Below the pieces are notes generated by a model. It ran no database searches, was not told the origin of the DNA, and saw nothing but the letters and a program-made list of their open reading frames with translations. The position numbers were made by a program, and so were the translations under genes. Of a stretch of 48,396 nt of DNA, positions 16,716 to 24,657 are shown piece after piece. Source of the DNA: Bradyrhizobium sp. (GTDB lineage Bacteria > Pseudomonadota > Alphaproteobacteria > Rhizobiales > Xanthobacteraceae); NCBI RefSeq assembly GCF_022844465.1, contig NZ_JALHLP010000012.1, forward strand, positions 76,694 to 125,089, in the 5' to 3' direction. Position 1 is the stretch's first letter. Every line of letters starts with the position of its first letter.

Positions 16716-17312
16716 TCAGAGCGGAATCTCGTTCAAGCACACGACTGAAGCGAAACGGTCGGCAAGTTCGGCGAGGGCTACGCGATGAACATCTTGAGCG
16801 TCGATGTTACCTTTGTCGGTCGGATCGGGAAGCGTTCGAGTGGCAGTTGCGTCGGAAACAACTGTGGTGCGATAGCCGAGGTCGAGCGCTGCGCGTGCTG
16901 TGGCACTCACGCACATATGGGTCGCGAAACCGACGATGATAATGGCATCGTTTCCAATCGCCTTTAGCTGCGCGTCTAGGTCTGTCTTCGCGAATGCATT
17001 CGGTAGTGTCTTTGAAATAACTCTTGCGCCGGATGGAAGAACTCGCTCAATCATTTTTCCGCCATTCCCGTCGGGATCGAACAAGCCGCCCGCCCGCCCT
17101 TTGTGGACGATGTGGACAATAGGTGCGCCGGCCTTTCTGGCGCGGGCTATCAATTCGGCAATCTTGTCGACGGCCTGCCCAATCCCATGCAGCGGCAGTT
17201 GGCCGTCGACATACTCGTTTTGCGCATCGATGATGATGACCGTTGCACCAGTCAGGTTTGCCGGCTTCGACTGCACACCCGCGAACTCCAACAGTGTCTT
17301 TGCGTTGCTCAT
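16716..17312 (-). CDS. Isochorismatase-family cysteine hydrolase
   Basis: A 198-residue protein of the isochorismatase/nicotinamidase-like fold. The catalytic triad is recognisable: Asp29 (IIIDAQNEY), Lys101 (SKTLPNAF) and Cys134 (GFATHMCVSATAR). Such enzymes hydrolyse amides or vinyl ethers of small molecules; substrate unknown. AGGAGAAG (within GGAGGAGAAGACC) precedes the ATG at 17312, which rejects the longer open frame. It diverges from the LysR gene at 17405, a typical regulator-target pair. The surrounding DNA is more AT-rich than the flanking core genes, suggesting acquisition. Confidence 0.9.
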   Translation of the reverse strand: MSNAKTLLEFAGVQSKPANLTGATVIIIDAQNEYVDGQLPLHGIGQAVDKIAELIARARKAGAPIVHIVHKGRAGGLFDPDGNGGKMIERVLPSGARVISKTLPNAFAKTDLDAQLKAIGNDAIIIVGFATHMCVSATARAALDLGYRTTVVSDATATRTLPDPTDKGNIDAQDVHRVALAELADRFASVVCLNEIPL

Positions 17313-17404
17313 GGTCTTCTCCTCCAAGTGAGCTTCAACTGTAAGCGGCGAAAATGCTTGATAAAGTGGAGACTTTCGGTTCAAGACATGCAATAATGCA
17401 GCTT

Positions 17405-18286
17405 ATGGAATGGGAAAATTGGCAGTGTGCACTGTTGGTTGCGCAGCTCGGCACCGTCGCGGCGGCGGCGGCCCGCCTCAATGTGGATGCAACGACAGTA
17501 TCCCGGAGGGTGAAGCGTCTTGAGGCCAAGCTGGGAACTCGTATCTTCGAGCGGCACGGTCTGCGGCTTCACGCAACTCATTCGTTTCGGGAGGCGTTGG
17601 CTAACATCGAGGCCGCAGACTCCGCGCTGCGCTCCGCCGAGGAAGCGGTGGGGCATCCGTCGTCGAAGGTGTTCCAACGGACGGTTCGCATAACCGCCGT
17701 ACCGTTCCTGGTGGACTATCTGCTGGTCCCCGGGCTCGTTGCTCTCCGTCGGCAGGCAAAGTTTCGCATCGAGCTAGTTGCAGACAATCGCAACCTTAGC
17801 CTCACGCGTCGCGAGGCAGATGTTGCGGTACGGTTTGATTCACCTCGCGAGCGTATGGGTGGCGACGCGCAGCGACTTGGCGCAGTGAGATATGCCGTAT
17901 ATGCGGCCGCGAGAGCGAAGCCCGCAGATTTGCCCTGGGCGACACTGGAGGATGCATACGCACACTTGCCCGAGGCACGCTGGACGGCAAGGACATCCGG
18001 AAAAATCGAACCGGATTTTAAGGCCAGTCGCACCGAGACGATCCGGGAAATCGTCGCGGTCGGGTTGGCTAAGGCCCTGTTGCCGCAGTTGATGGGTGAG
18101 CAAGATCGGCGGCTCGTGCGTGTTTCCGATGAGAATATACTGAGTCGGGAAATTGGCCTTATTAGGCCGCTCGGGGATACCGCGATGCCTCACCTCGATG
18201 TCGTGACGAAGTGGCTGAAAATGCTCTTTACGCAGCCGGGCGCGACCGCTCTGGGGATTACAACTCCTAGCTCCCAACGACCTTAG
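17405..18286 (+). CDS. LysR-family transcriptional regulator
   Basis: The 293-residue protein has the LysR winged helix-turn-helix at residues 3-60 (FSVVAQ-like LLVAQLGTVAAAAARLNVDATTVSRRVKRLEAKLG) and a substrate-binding-protein-like effector domain from about 90. The start at 17405 gives the usual MEWENW opening; 17396 and 17354 are alternatives. It probably controls the divergent hydrolase gene, from which it is separated by 92 bases. Codons ending in A or T are more common than in the neighbouring dnaB or radA. Confidence 0.88.
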   Translation: MEWENWQCALLVAQLGTVAAAAARLNVDATTVSRRVKRLEAKLGTRIFERHGLRLHATHSFREALANIEAADSALRSAEEAVGHPSSKVFQRTVRITAVPFLVDYLLVPGLVALRRQAKFRIELVADNRNLSLTRREADVAVRFDSPRERMGGDAQRLGAVRYAVYAAARAKPADLPWATLEDAYAHLPEARWTARTSGKIEPDFKASRTETIREIVAVGLAKALLPQLMGEQDRRLVRVSDENILSREIGLIRPLGDTAMPHLDVVTKWLKMLFTQPGATALGITTPSSQRP

Positions 18287-18650
18287 CCCGAAGGCTGCAT
18301 TGGTGCAGCTCGGCAGTTGAGAATTATCTATTTCGCTGAAGAATGAAATGTCCATTTCATCCGATCTTCTTGCTCGCCGGGAACGGGCCGTATCGCGTAG
18401 CGTCGCTCCCCCCGCGCCAGACGGCGTAAAAAATCCGCCGAGACTCTAATCGCCGCTGGATGAAAGTTCAGGGGCAGGTCAAAGTCCTTACAGAGGATTC
18501 CGATCGAATTTCCTTCCTTTGACGCGGTCGCCAAGAAACGCTATAGAACAAAATAGGAACAACAAAGTCAAGCCGCTATTCTACCTAAAGATGAAGGATT
18601 TGAGTCGGCCATTCATCCGATATCAGATCGCCCTCAGTGACCGAATCTTC
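18287..18650. other. Intergenic region between the LysR gene and radA
   Basis: These 364 bases hold a perfect 8-base inverted repeat ATGAAATG-TC-CATTTCAT at 18343-18360 and, at the right end, the radA promoter with its LexA-type box. A leftward 68-codon open frame (18328-18534, TTG start) has no recognisable domain and no clear ribosome site; I do not call it a gene. Confidence 0.5.
18519..18560 (+). promoter_or_regulatory. radA promoter overlapped by a LexA-type (SOS) box
   Basis: TTGACG (18519-18524) and TATAGA (18542-18547) are 17 bases apart, a near-consensus sigma-70 promoter directed at radA. Directly on its -10 and start point lies GAAC-AAAATAG-GAAC (18546-18560), matching the alphaproteobacterial LexA operator GAAC-N7-GAAC. 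The start codon of radA is about 97 bases from the predicted start of transcription. Confidence 0.62.
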
Positions 18651-20129
18651 ATGGCCAAATCCACCCTCTCCTTTGTCTGCCAGAACTGCGGCGCGGCGTA
18701 TAATCGCTGGCAGGGCAAGTGCGATTCCTGCGGCGAGTGGAACACGCTGAGCGAGGAGGATACATCAGGCGCGACCTCGATGCCGGTGTCGATCCGCTCC
18801 CGGCGCAAGGGCCGGACGTTCAAGCTGGAATCGCTGACCGGCAAGACCGAGGACGCCCCGCGGCTGTCCTCCGGCATGACCGAACTCGATCGCGTCACCG
18901 GCGGCGGGTTTGTCCGCGGCTCGGTGCTGCTGGTCGGCGGCGATCCCGGCATCGGCAAATCGACGCTGCTCACGCAAGCCACCAGCCTGATGGCCCGCGC
19001 CGGCCATCGCGTGGTCTACATATCAGGGGAAGAGGCGGTCGCGCAGGTGCGGCTGCGCGCCGAGCGGCTGGGGCTGGCGGACGCGCCGGTGCAGCTCGCC
19101 GCCGAAACCTCGGTCGAGGACATCGTCTCGACCCTGTCGGAGGGCGCGGTGCCGCGGCTGATCGTGATCGACTCGATCCAGACCATGTGGACCGACACCG
19201 TGGAGTCGGCGCCGGGAACGGTGACCCAGGTCCGCGCCTCGGCGCAGGCGCTGATTCGTTTCGCCAAGAAATCCGGGGCGGCGATCATCCTGGTCGGGCA
19301 CGTCACCAAGGACGGACAGATCGCGGGGCCCCGCGTCGTCGAGCACATGGTCGACGCCGTGCTGTCGTTCGAGGGCGAAGGCTCGCAACAGTTCCGCATC
19401 CTGCGCGCGGTCAAGAACCGCTTCGGCCCGACCGATGAAATCGGCGTGTTCGAGATGACGGGCCTCGGCCTTCGCGAGGTTTCCAACCCTTCCGAACTGT
19501 TCCTGTCGGAACGCGATATCGGCAGCCCCGGCACCGCCGTATTCGCCGGCATCGAAGGCACCCGCCCGGTGCTGGTGGAACTGCAGGCGCTGGTGGCGCC
19601 GACCACGCTGGGCACGCCCAGGCGGGCGGTGGTGGGGTGGGATCCGAGCCGGTTGTCGATGGTGCTGGCGGTGCTGGAGGCCCATTGCGGGGTCAAACTA
19701 TCAGGCTACGACGTCTATCTGAACGTGGCCGGGGGCCTGCGGATCCAGGAACCCGCGGCCGACCTGGCGGCGGCGGCGGCGCTGGTGTCCTCGCTGGCGA
19801 ACGCGCCATTGCCGACCGATGCGGTCTATTTCGGCGAGATATCGCTCTCGGGCGCGGTCCGGCCGGTGGCGCAGACTTCCGCCCGGCTGAAGGAGGCCGC
19901 CAAGCTCGGCTTTGGCCGGGCCGTGCTGCCCGAATCGGCACGCGGCGAGATCGGCGGCGACGGCGGCGGCCTGACGCTGAACAGCGTCGGCGGGTTAACC
20001 AGCCTGGTTGCCGAAATCGCGGCGCGCGGCAGTCCGCGAAACGCGGCAGGAAACGCCGGAGCCGGCCGGGATTCCGCCGCGCCTGAGAAAAATGCCACAC
20101 CGGCGCGATTCCGTCGGGAGAACGGCTAA
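18651..20129 (+). CDS. radA: DNA repair protein RadA
   Basis: This 492-residue RecA-like ATPase helps process recombination intermediates by driving branch migration. A four-cysteine zinc finger is at Cys10, Cys13, Cys24 and Cys27. Walker A GGDPGIGKSTLL is near 98, the RadA-specific KNRFG motif near 254 (VKNRFGPTDEIG) and a Lon-protease-like C-terminal domain extends from about 290. A longer open frame reaches 18519, but it runs through the promoter; MAKSTLSFVC is the family's usual opening. The tail of about 30 residues after the Lon-like domain is variable. The LexA-type box upstream suggests damage induction. Confidence 0.96.
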   Translation: MAKSTLSFVCQNCGAAYNRWQGKCDSCGEWNTLSEEDTSGATSMPVSIRSRRKGRTFKLESLTGKTEDAPRLSSGMTELDRVTGGGFVRGSVLLVGGDPGIGKSTLLTQATSLMARAGHRVVYISGEEAVAQVRLRAERLGLADAPVQLAAETSVEDIVSTLSEGAVPRLIVIDSIQTMWTDTVESAPGTVTQVRASAQALIRFAKKSGAAIILVGHVTKDGQIAGPRVVEHMVDAVLSFEGEGSQQFRILRAVKNRFGPTDEIGVFEMTGLGLREVSNPSELFLSERDIGSPGTAVFAGIEGTRPVLVELQALVAPTTLGTPRRAVVGWDPSRLSMVLAVLEAHCGVKLSGYDVYLNVAGGLRIQEPAADLAAAAALVSSLANAPLPTDAVYFGEISLSGAVRPVAQTSARLKEAAKLGFGRAVLPESARGEIGGDGGGLTLNSVGGLTSLVAEIAARGSPRNAAGNAGAGRDSAAPEKNATPARFRRENG

Positions 20130-20293
20130 AGCGGCGTGACGCGCCCCCGCCCCGCCGCTATACAACGCGCGCGAAAGGCGGGTGGAATGGCGGGATATCC
20201 GGCCTTGCGGGATGCGCCGTCTGCCCCTCATTTGGGGCCATGCCGACCATCGATTCGCGGGCTTGAGACCTTACGAGCGGACCTGACCAGCCG

Positions 20294-20923
20294 ATGCCGA
20301 TAACGATACTCGATCTCGTCCTGCTCGGGGTGATGCTGGTTTCGGGGCTGCTCGCCATGGTGCGCGGCTTCATGCGCGAAATCCTCTCGATCGCAGCCTG
20401 GGGCGCGGCGGCGCTGGTGACGCTCTACGCCTTCTCGAAGCTGCTGCCGACCGCCAAGACCTATTTCAACAACGACACGGTCGCGGCCGTGGTGGTGGTG
20501 GCCGGCACCTTCATCGGCACCCTGATCGTGGTGTCCATCATCACGGTGCGGATTTCGGACATGATCCTGGATTCCAGGATCGGCGCGCTGGACCGTACGC
20601 TGGGATTCCTGTTCGGGCTGGCCCGCGGCCTCCTGATCGTGGTGGTCGCCTTCCTGTTCTTCAGCTGGCTGGTCCCGGACAAGCAGCGGCCGGACTGGAT
20701 CACCGGCGCCAAGTCCCGGACTGTGCTTGACGGCACCGGGCAATGGTTAATGTCGCTCTTGCCTGACGACCCCGAGAACACCATCTTAAAGAGATTCAAG
20801 AAGAATAAACCCGAAGACGACCAGACTGACGCCGACCCGGCAGCCGCCGGCTCCGGCGATGGCTACAGTAAACCTGCCCGCGACGGCCTTAAAAAGCTGA
20901 TCGAGAAACCCGCGGTCCGCTGA
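20294..20923 (+). CDS. cvpA: CvpA-family membrane protein
   Basis: A 209-residue inner membrane protein with four hydrophobic spans in the first 135 residues (starting ITILDLVLLGVMLVSGLLA) and the family motif RGFMREILSIAAWGAA near 25-40. Residues 150-209 are a charged cytoplasmic tail. CvpA is required for colicin V production in E. coli and has a poorly defined envelope role. It lies immediately before purF, 20 bases away, as in many proteobacteria. Confidence 0.93.
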   Translation: MPITILDLVLLGVMLVSGLLAMVRGFMREILSIAAWGAAALVTLYAFSKLLPTAKTYFNNDTVAAVVVVAGTFIGTLIVVSIITVRISDMILDSRIGALDRTLGFLFGLARGLLIVVVAFLFFSWLVPDKQRPDWITGAKSRTVLDGTGQWLMSLLPDDPENTILKRFKKNKPEDDQTDADPAAAGSGDGYSKPARDGLKKLIEKPAVR

Positions 20924-20943
20924 TTCCGGCCAAACGAGAGGCG

Positions 20944-22485
20944 ATGGACGCGATGCAAAACCCCTCCGATCCCGCCGGCCAGCCCAATCCGAATCCCGGC
21001 CTGATGGCAGGCATCCCAGATCCGGGCATCGCGTTGCAGGACGATCTCGAAGGCGACACGCTGCGTGAGGAGTGCGGCGTATTCGGCATCTTCGGCCATC
21101 CCGAGGCCGCTGCCATCACCGCGCTCGGACTGCACGCGCTTCAGCATCGCGGCCAGGAGGCCGCCGGCATCGTCTCCTTTGACGGCAGCCGCTTCCATTC
21201 CGAACGCCGTCTCGGCCTGGTCGGCGACACCTTCTCCCGCCGCGAGGTGATCGAGCGCCTGCCCGGCAACGCCGCCGTCGGCCATGTCCGCTATTCCACC
21301 ACAGGCGCCACCATCCTGCGCAACGTGCAGCCGCTGTTCGCCGAGCTCAATGCCGGCGGTTTCGCCGTCGGCCATAACGGCAACCTCACCAACGGGCTGA
21401 CGCTGCGCCGCGAGCTGGTGAAGAACGGCGCCATGATGCAGTCGACCACCGACACCGAGGTGATCCTGCATCTGGTCGCCCAGTCCCGGCGCGGCCAATT
21501 CATCGACCGCTTCATCGAGGCGCTGCGCGCGATCGAGGGCGCCTACTCGCTGGTCTCGCTGACCAACAAGAAACTGATCGGCGCGCGCGATCCGCTCGGC
21601 ATCCGCCCGCTCGTCGTCGGCGACCTCGACGGCCATCCGATCCTGGCCTCGGAAACCTGCGCGCTTGACATGATCGGCGCCAAATATGTCCGCGACGTCG
21701 AACCCGGCGAGATCGTCGTGTTCGACGAGGCCGGCGCCCACAGCCACAAGCCGTTCCCGCCGAAGCCGCCGCGGCCCTGCATCTTCGAATACATCTACTT
21801 TTCGCGGCCGGATTCGATCGTCGGCGGCCGCTCGGTGTACGAGGTCCGCAAGGCCTTCGGCGCCCAGCTCGCGCGCGAGAGCCATGTCGACGTCGACGTC
21901 GTGGTGCCGGTGCCGGATTCCGGCGTGCCCGCGGCCATCGGCTACGCCCAGCATTCCGGCGTGCCGTTCGAACTCGGCATCATCCGCAACCACTATGTCG
22001 GGCGCACCTTCATCCAGCCGACGCAGAGCGTGCGTGAACTCGGCGTGCGCATGAAGCATTCGGCCAACCGCGCCGCGATCGAAGGCAAGCGCATCATCCT
22101 GATCGACGACTCGCTGGTGCGCGGCACCACGTCAAGGAAGATCGTGCGCATGATGCGCGATGCCGGCGCGCGCGAAGTGCATTTCCGCCTCGCCTCGCCG
22201 CCGATCCTGTATCCCGACTATTACGGCATCGACCTGCCGGACCGCGGTGGCCTGCTCGCCGCGACCCACTCGCTGGAGGAGATGCGCGAGATCATCGGCG
22301 CGGACTCGCTGGCGTTCCTGTCGATCGACGGCATGTACCGCGCCATGGGCGAGCCCGGGCGCGATCCCGCCAGCCCGAAATTCTCCGATCACTGCTTCAC
22401 CGGCGCCTATCCGACCAACCTCACCGACCAGACCCAGGTCGAGCCGCAACCCCGGCAATTGTCGCTGCTGGCGGAAGCAAGCTGA
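20944..22485 (+). CDS. purF: Amidophosphoribosyltransferase
   Basis: PurF makes 5-phosphoribosylamine from PRPP and glutamine, the first step of purine synthesis. The N-terminal glutaminase has its nucleophile in REECGVFGIFG at Cys44, so a propeptide of up to 43 residues must be removed if the first ATG is used. The PRPP loop is IILIDDSLVRGTTS near 385 and the VVPVPDSGVPAA motif near 320. The start could be 20944 or the ATG at 20953, which is better spaced from GAGAGG. At 513 residues the length is normal. Confidence 0.96.
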   Translation: MDAMQNPSDPAGQPNPNPGLMAGIPDPGIALQDDLEGDTLREECGVFGIFGHPEAAAITALGLHALQHRGQEAAGIVSFDGSRFHSERRLGLVGDTFSRREVIERLPGNAAVGHVRYSTTGATILRNVQPLFAELNAGGFAVGHNGNLTNGLTLRRELVKNGAMMQSTTDTEVILHLVAQSRRGQFIDRFIEALRAIEGAYSLVSLTNKKLIGARDPLGIRPLVVGDLDGHPILASETCALDMIGAKYVRDVEPGEIVVFDEAGAHSHKPFPPKPPRPCIFEYIYFSRPDSIVGGRSVYEVRKAFGAQLARESHVDVDVVVPVPDSGVPAAIGYAQHSGVPFELGIIRNHYVGRTFIQPTQSVRELGVRMKHSANRAAIEGKRIILIDDSLVRGTTSRKIVRMMRDAGAREVHFRLASPPILYPDYYGIDLPDRGGLLAATHSLEEMREIIGADSLAFLSIDGMYRAMGEPGRDPASPKFSDHCFTGAYPTNLTDQTQVEPQPRQLSLLAEAS

Positions 22486-22488
22486 TTT

Positions 22489-22614
22489 GTCGTCCCTGCG
22501 AAAGCAGGGACCCATAGCCACCGGCCTTCGTTTTCGGACGCGATTAGACACACCCACCTTTCCCCATCATAACCGTCACGGCGTATGGGTCCCCGCGTGC
22601 GCGGGGACGACGAT
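22489..22614. repeat. Dispersed-type inverted repeat element between purF and the SDR gene
   Basis: The left end (CGTCCCTGCGAAAGCAGGGA, then CCCATA) and right end (TATGGGTCCCCGCG..., closing GGGGACGACGA) are imperfect inverted copies, each itself a small hairpin. The element ends 17 bases before the next start codon. Similar CGTCCC...GGGACGA elements are common between genes in Bradyrhizobium and relatives. Confidence 0.7.
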
Positions 22615-22631
22615 CAGTTAGAGTTGCTTGC

Positions 22632-23372
22632 ATGACCAAACCCCTCGCCTCCCGCATCGCCCTGGTCACCGGCGCCTCGCGCGGCATCGGCTACGCCACC
22701 GCGCGCGCGCTCGCCAGCGCCGGCGCGCACATCGTCGCCGTCGCGCGCACGCAAGGGGGTCTTGAGGAACTCGACGACGAGATCCGCAATGACGGCGGCA
22801 GCGCCACGCTGGTTCCGCTCGACGTCACCGATTTCGAGGGCATCGCGCGGCTCGGCGCGGCGTTGCATGAGCGCCACGGCAAGCTCGACATTCTCGTCGG
22901 CAATGCCGGTGTCGCCGGTCCCTCCTCGCCGCTCGGGCATATCGAGCTGAAGCCCTGGAACGAGGTGCTGGCGGTGAACGTCACGGCGAATTTTCAGCTG
23001 ATCCGCTGCATGGAGCCGCTGCTCAAACAGTCCGACGCGGGGCGCGCGGTGTTCGTCACCTCGCAGGCCGCCAGCAAGGCCACCGCCTATCTCGGCCCCT
23101 ACGCCGCTTCGAAGGCCGCGCTGGAAACCCTGGTGCGGGTCTGGGCGCATGAAACCGCCAGCACCAGCATGCGCGTCAACCTGTTCGATCCCGGCCCGAT
23201 CCGCACCCGCCTGCGCGCCACGGTGTTTCCCGGCGAGGATCCGATGACGCTCGATACGCCGGAGCAGGCTGCGGCGTTCATCGTGCCGATGTGCGGGCCC
23301 GACTGGAACGAGACCGGCAAGGTGTATGACTACAAGGCCCGCGACCTGATGAGCTTTCGCGGCCGGGCATGA
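22632..23372 (+). CDS. Short-chain dehydrogenase/reductase
   Basis: A classical 246-residue SDR oxidoreductase. It has the cofactor loop TGASRGIG at 14-21, the NAG motif (VGNAGVAG) near 93, the catalytic Ser in VTSQAAS near 142 and the YAASK pair near 157-161. The arginine in AVARTQGG after the second strand suggests NADP(H). The substrate is not evident. The closest style is the YciK-like enzymes of unknown substrate. It follows the repeat element after purF and converges with the MFS gene. Confidence 0.9.
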   Translation: MTKPLASRIALVTGASRGIGYATARALASAGAHIVAVARTQGGLEELDDEIRNDGGSATLVPLDVTDFEGIARLGAALHERHGKLDILVGNAGVAGPSSPLGHIELKPWNEVLAVNVTANFQLIRCMEPLLKQSDAGRAVFVTSQAASKATAYLGPYAASKAALETLVRVWAHETASTSMRVNLFDPGPIRTRLRATVFPGEDPMTLDTPEQAAAFIVPMCGPDWNETGKVYDYKARDLMSFRGRA

Positions 23373-23397
23373 GGCGGCGCGCCGCGCGACCAGCTTG

Positions 23398-24657
23398 CTA
23401 CGCCTCGGAGCCTTTCCTTGTCGCCAGCGTGCGCCAGGCGATCACAAGCCCGAGCGCCAGCAGTGCCGCCGCCAGCAGGAACGGCGCGCCCGGCAGTTTC
23501 ACGGGCGCCTGTTCGCCGATGAAGTAGGCGAATGTCAGCGTAAACAGAAACGGTCCGACCATCTGGGCAATGCTGTTGACGCTGCCGGTCGCGCCCTGCA
23601 ACTGGCCCTGCTGATCCGCCGCGACAAGCTGCGTCGTCAGCGCCTGGATTGCGGCCCCGGCAACGCCCCAGAGCGACATCACGGGGATGCCGATCCAGAA
23701 CAACGGCCCGCTCGGCGCCGCGCCGTAGATGAAGAACCCCAGCGCGCCGCAGGCGAGCCCGAGCTGCAGCGCGCGGCGCTCGCCAAGCCACCTGACGATC
23801 GGCCCGACGCCCGCGCCCTGCACCACCATGGCGCAGACCCCAACCATCGCCAGCGTGAGGCCGACGGTCGTCGTATCCCATCCGTACCGGTAGGTGGCGT
23901 AAAGCACGAAGGTCGAGGGCAGCACCACATGCGCGACCTGCCCAAAGAAATTCGCCAGTGACAGCCCGGCGAGTATCCGGTTGGACCGCAGCAGATGCAG
24001 CGCGCCAAGCGGATTGGCGCTTTTCCAGCGGAACGGCGCCCGGCGTTCCGGCGGCAGCGACTCCGGCAGGATCAGCCAGCCATAGAGCGCATTCGCAAAG
24101 CTGAGGCCCGCGGCGATCCAGAACGGCAGGCGCGGGTCCATGCCGCCGAGCAGGCCGCCGACAGCGGGGCCGAGAATGAACCCGGCGCCGAACGCCGCGC
24201 CAATCCTGCCGAACACCGCCGCGCGCCGTTCCGGCGGCGTCACGTCGGCGATGTAGGCAAAGGCCGTGGAGATGCTGGCGGAAGTGATCCCTGAAAGTAC
24301 GCGGCCGATGAACAGCCAGGCCAGCGACGGCGCCAGCGCCATCAGCACGTAATCCAGCGCCAGCCCGAAATTCGACAACAGCACCACCGGCCGCCGGCCG
24401 AACCGGTCCGAGAGCGCGCCGAGGATCGGCGAGAACACGAACTGCATCAGCGCCCACGCGGTGCCGAACAATCCCAACATCCGCGCCGCGCTCGCGGTAT
24501 CGTTGTCGACGAAGCTCTCCACGAGTTTGGGCAGAACCGGCAGGATCAAGCCGAGCGCCAGCATGTCGAGCAGGACGGTGACGAAAATGAACGCCGCCGC
24601 CGCGCGGTTCGGCGCCGGCGGCATGTCCGAATCACGCGCGGACGCGCCTTCGCTCAT
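23398..24657 (-). CDS. TetA-like MFS drug exporter
   Basis: A 419-residue protein with 12 predicted membrane helices of the major facilitator superfamily, drug:H+ antiporter DHA1 type. The loop between helices 2 and 3 carries GALSDRFGRRPVVLL near 80-95, the typical motif A. The opening LLDMLALGLILPVLPKLV resembles TetA tetracycline exporters, but substrates of chromosomal homologues vary. The ATG at 24657 overlaps the stop of der as ATGA, so the exporter is translationally coupled to an essential GTPase; the frame extends upstream into der without MFS similarity. Confidence 0.9.
   Translation of the reverse strand: MSEGASARDSDMPPAPNRAAAAFIFVTVLLDMLALGLILPVLPKLVESFVDNDTASAARMLGLFGTAWALMQFVFSPILGALSDRFGRRPVVLLSNFGLALDYVLMALAPSLAWLFIGRVLSGITSASISTAFAYIADVTPPERRAAVFGRIGAAFGAGFILGPAVGGLLGGMDPRLPFWIAAGLSFANALYGWLILPESLPPERRAPFRWKSANPLGALHLLRSNRILAGLSLANFFGQVAHVVLPSTFVLYATYRYGWDTTTVGLTLAMVGVCAMVVQGAGVGPIVRWLGERRALQLGLACGALGFFIYGAAPSGPLFWIGIPVMSLWGVAGAAIQALTTQLVAADQQGQLQGATGSVNSIAQMVGPFLFTLTFAYFIGEQAPVKLPGAPFLLAAALLALGLVIAWRTLATRKGSEA

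Noticed and set aside
18328..18534. Leftward 68-codon open frame before radA
   Set aside because: TTG start, no ribosome binding site, no recognisable domain, and it overlaps the radA promoter region.
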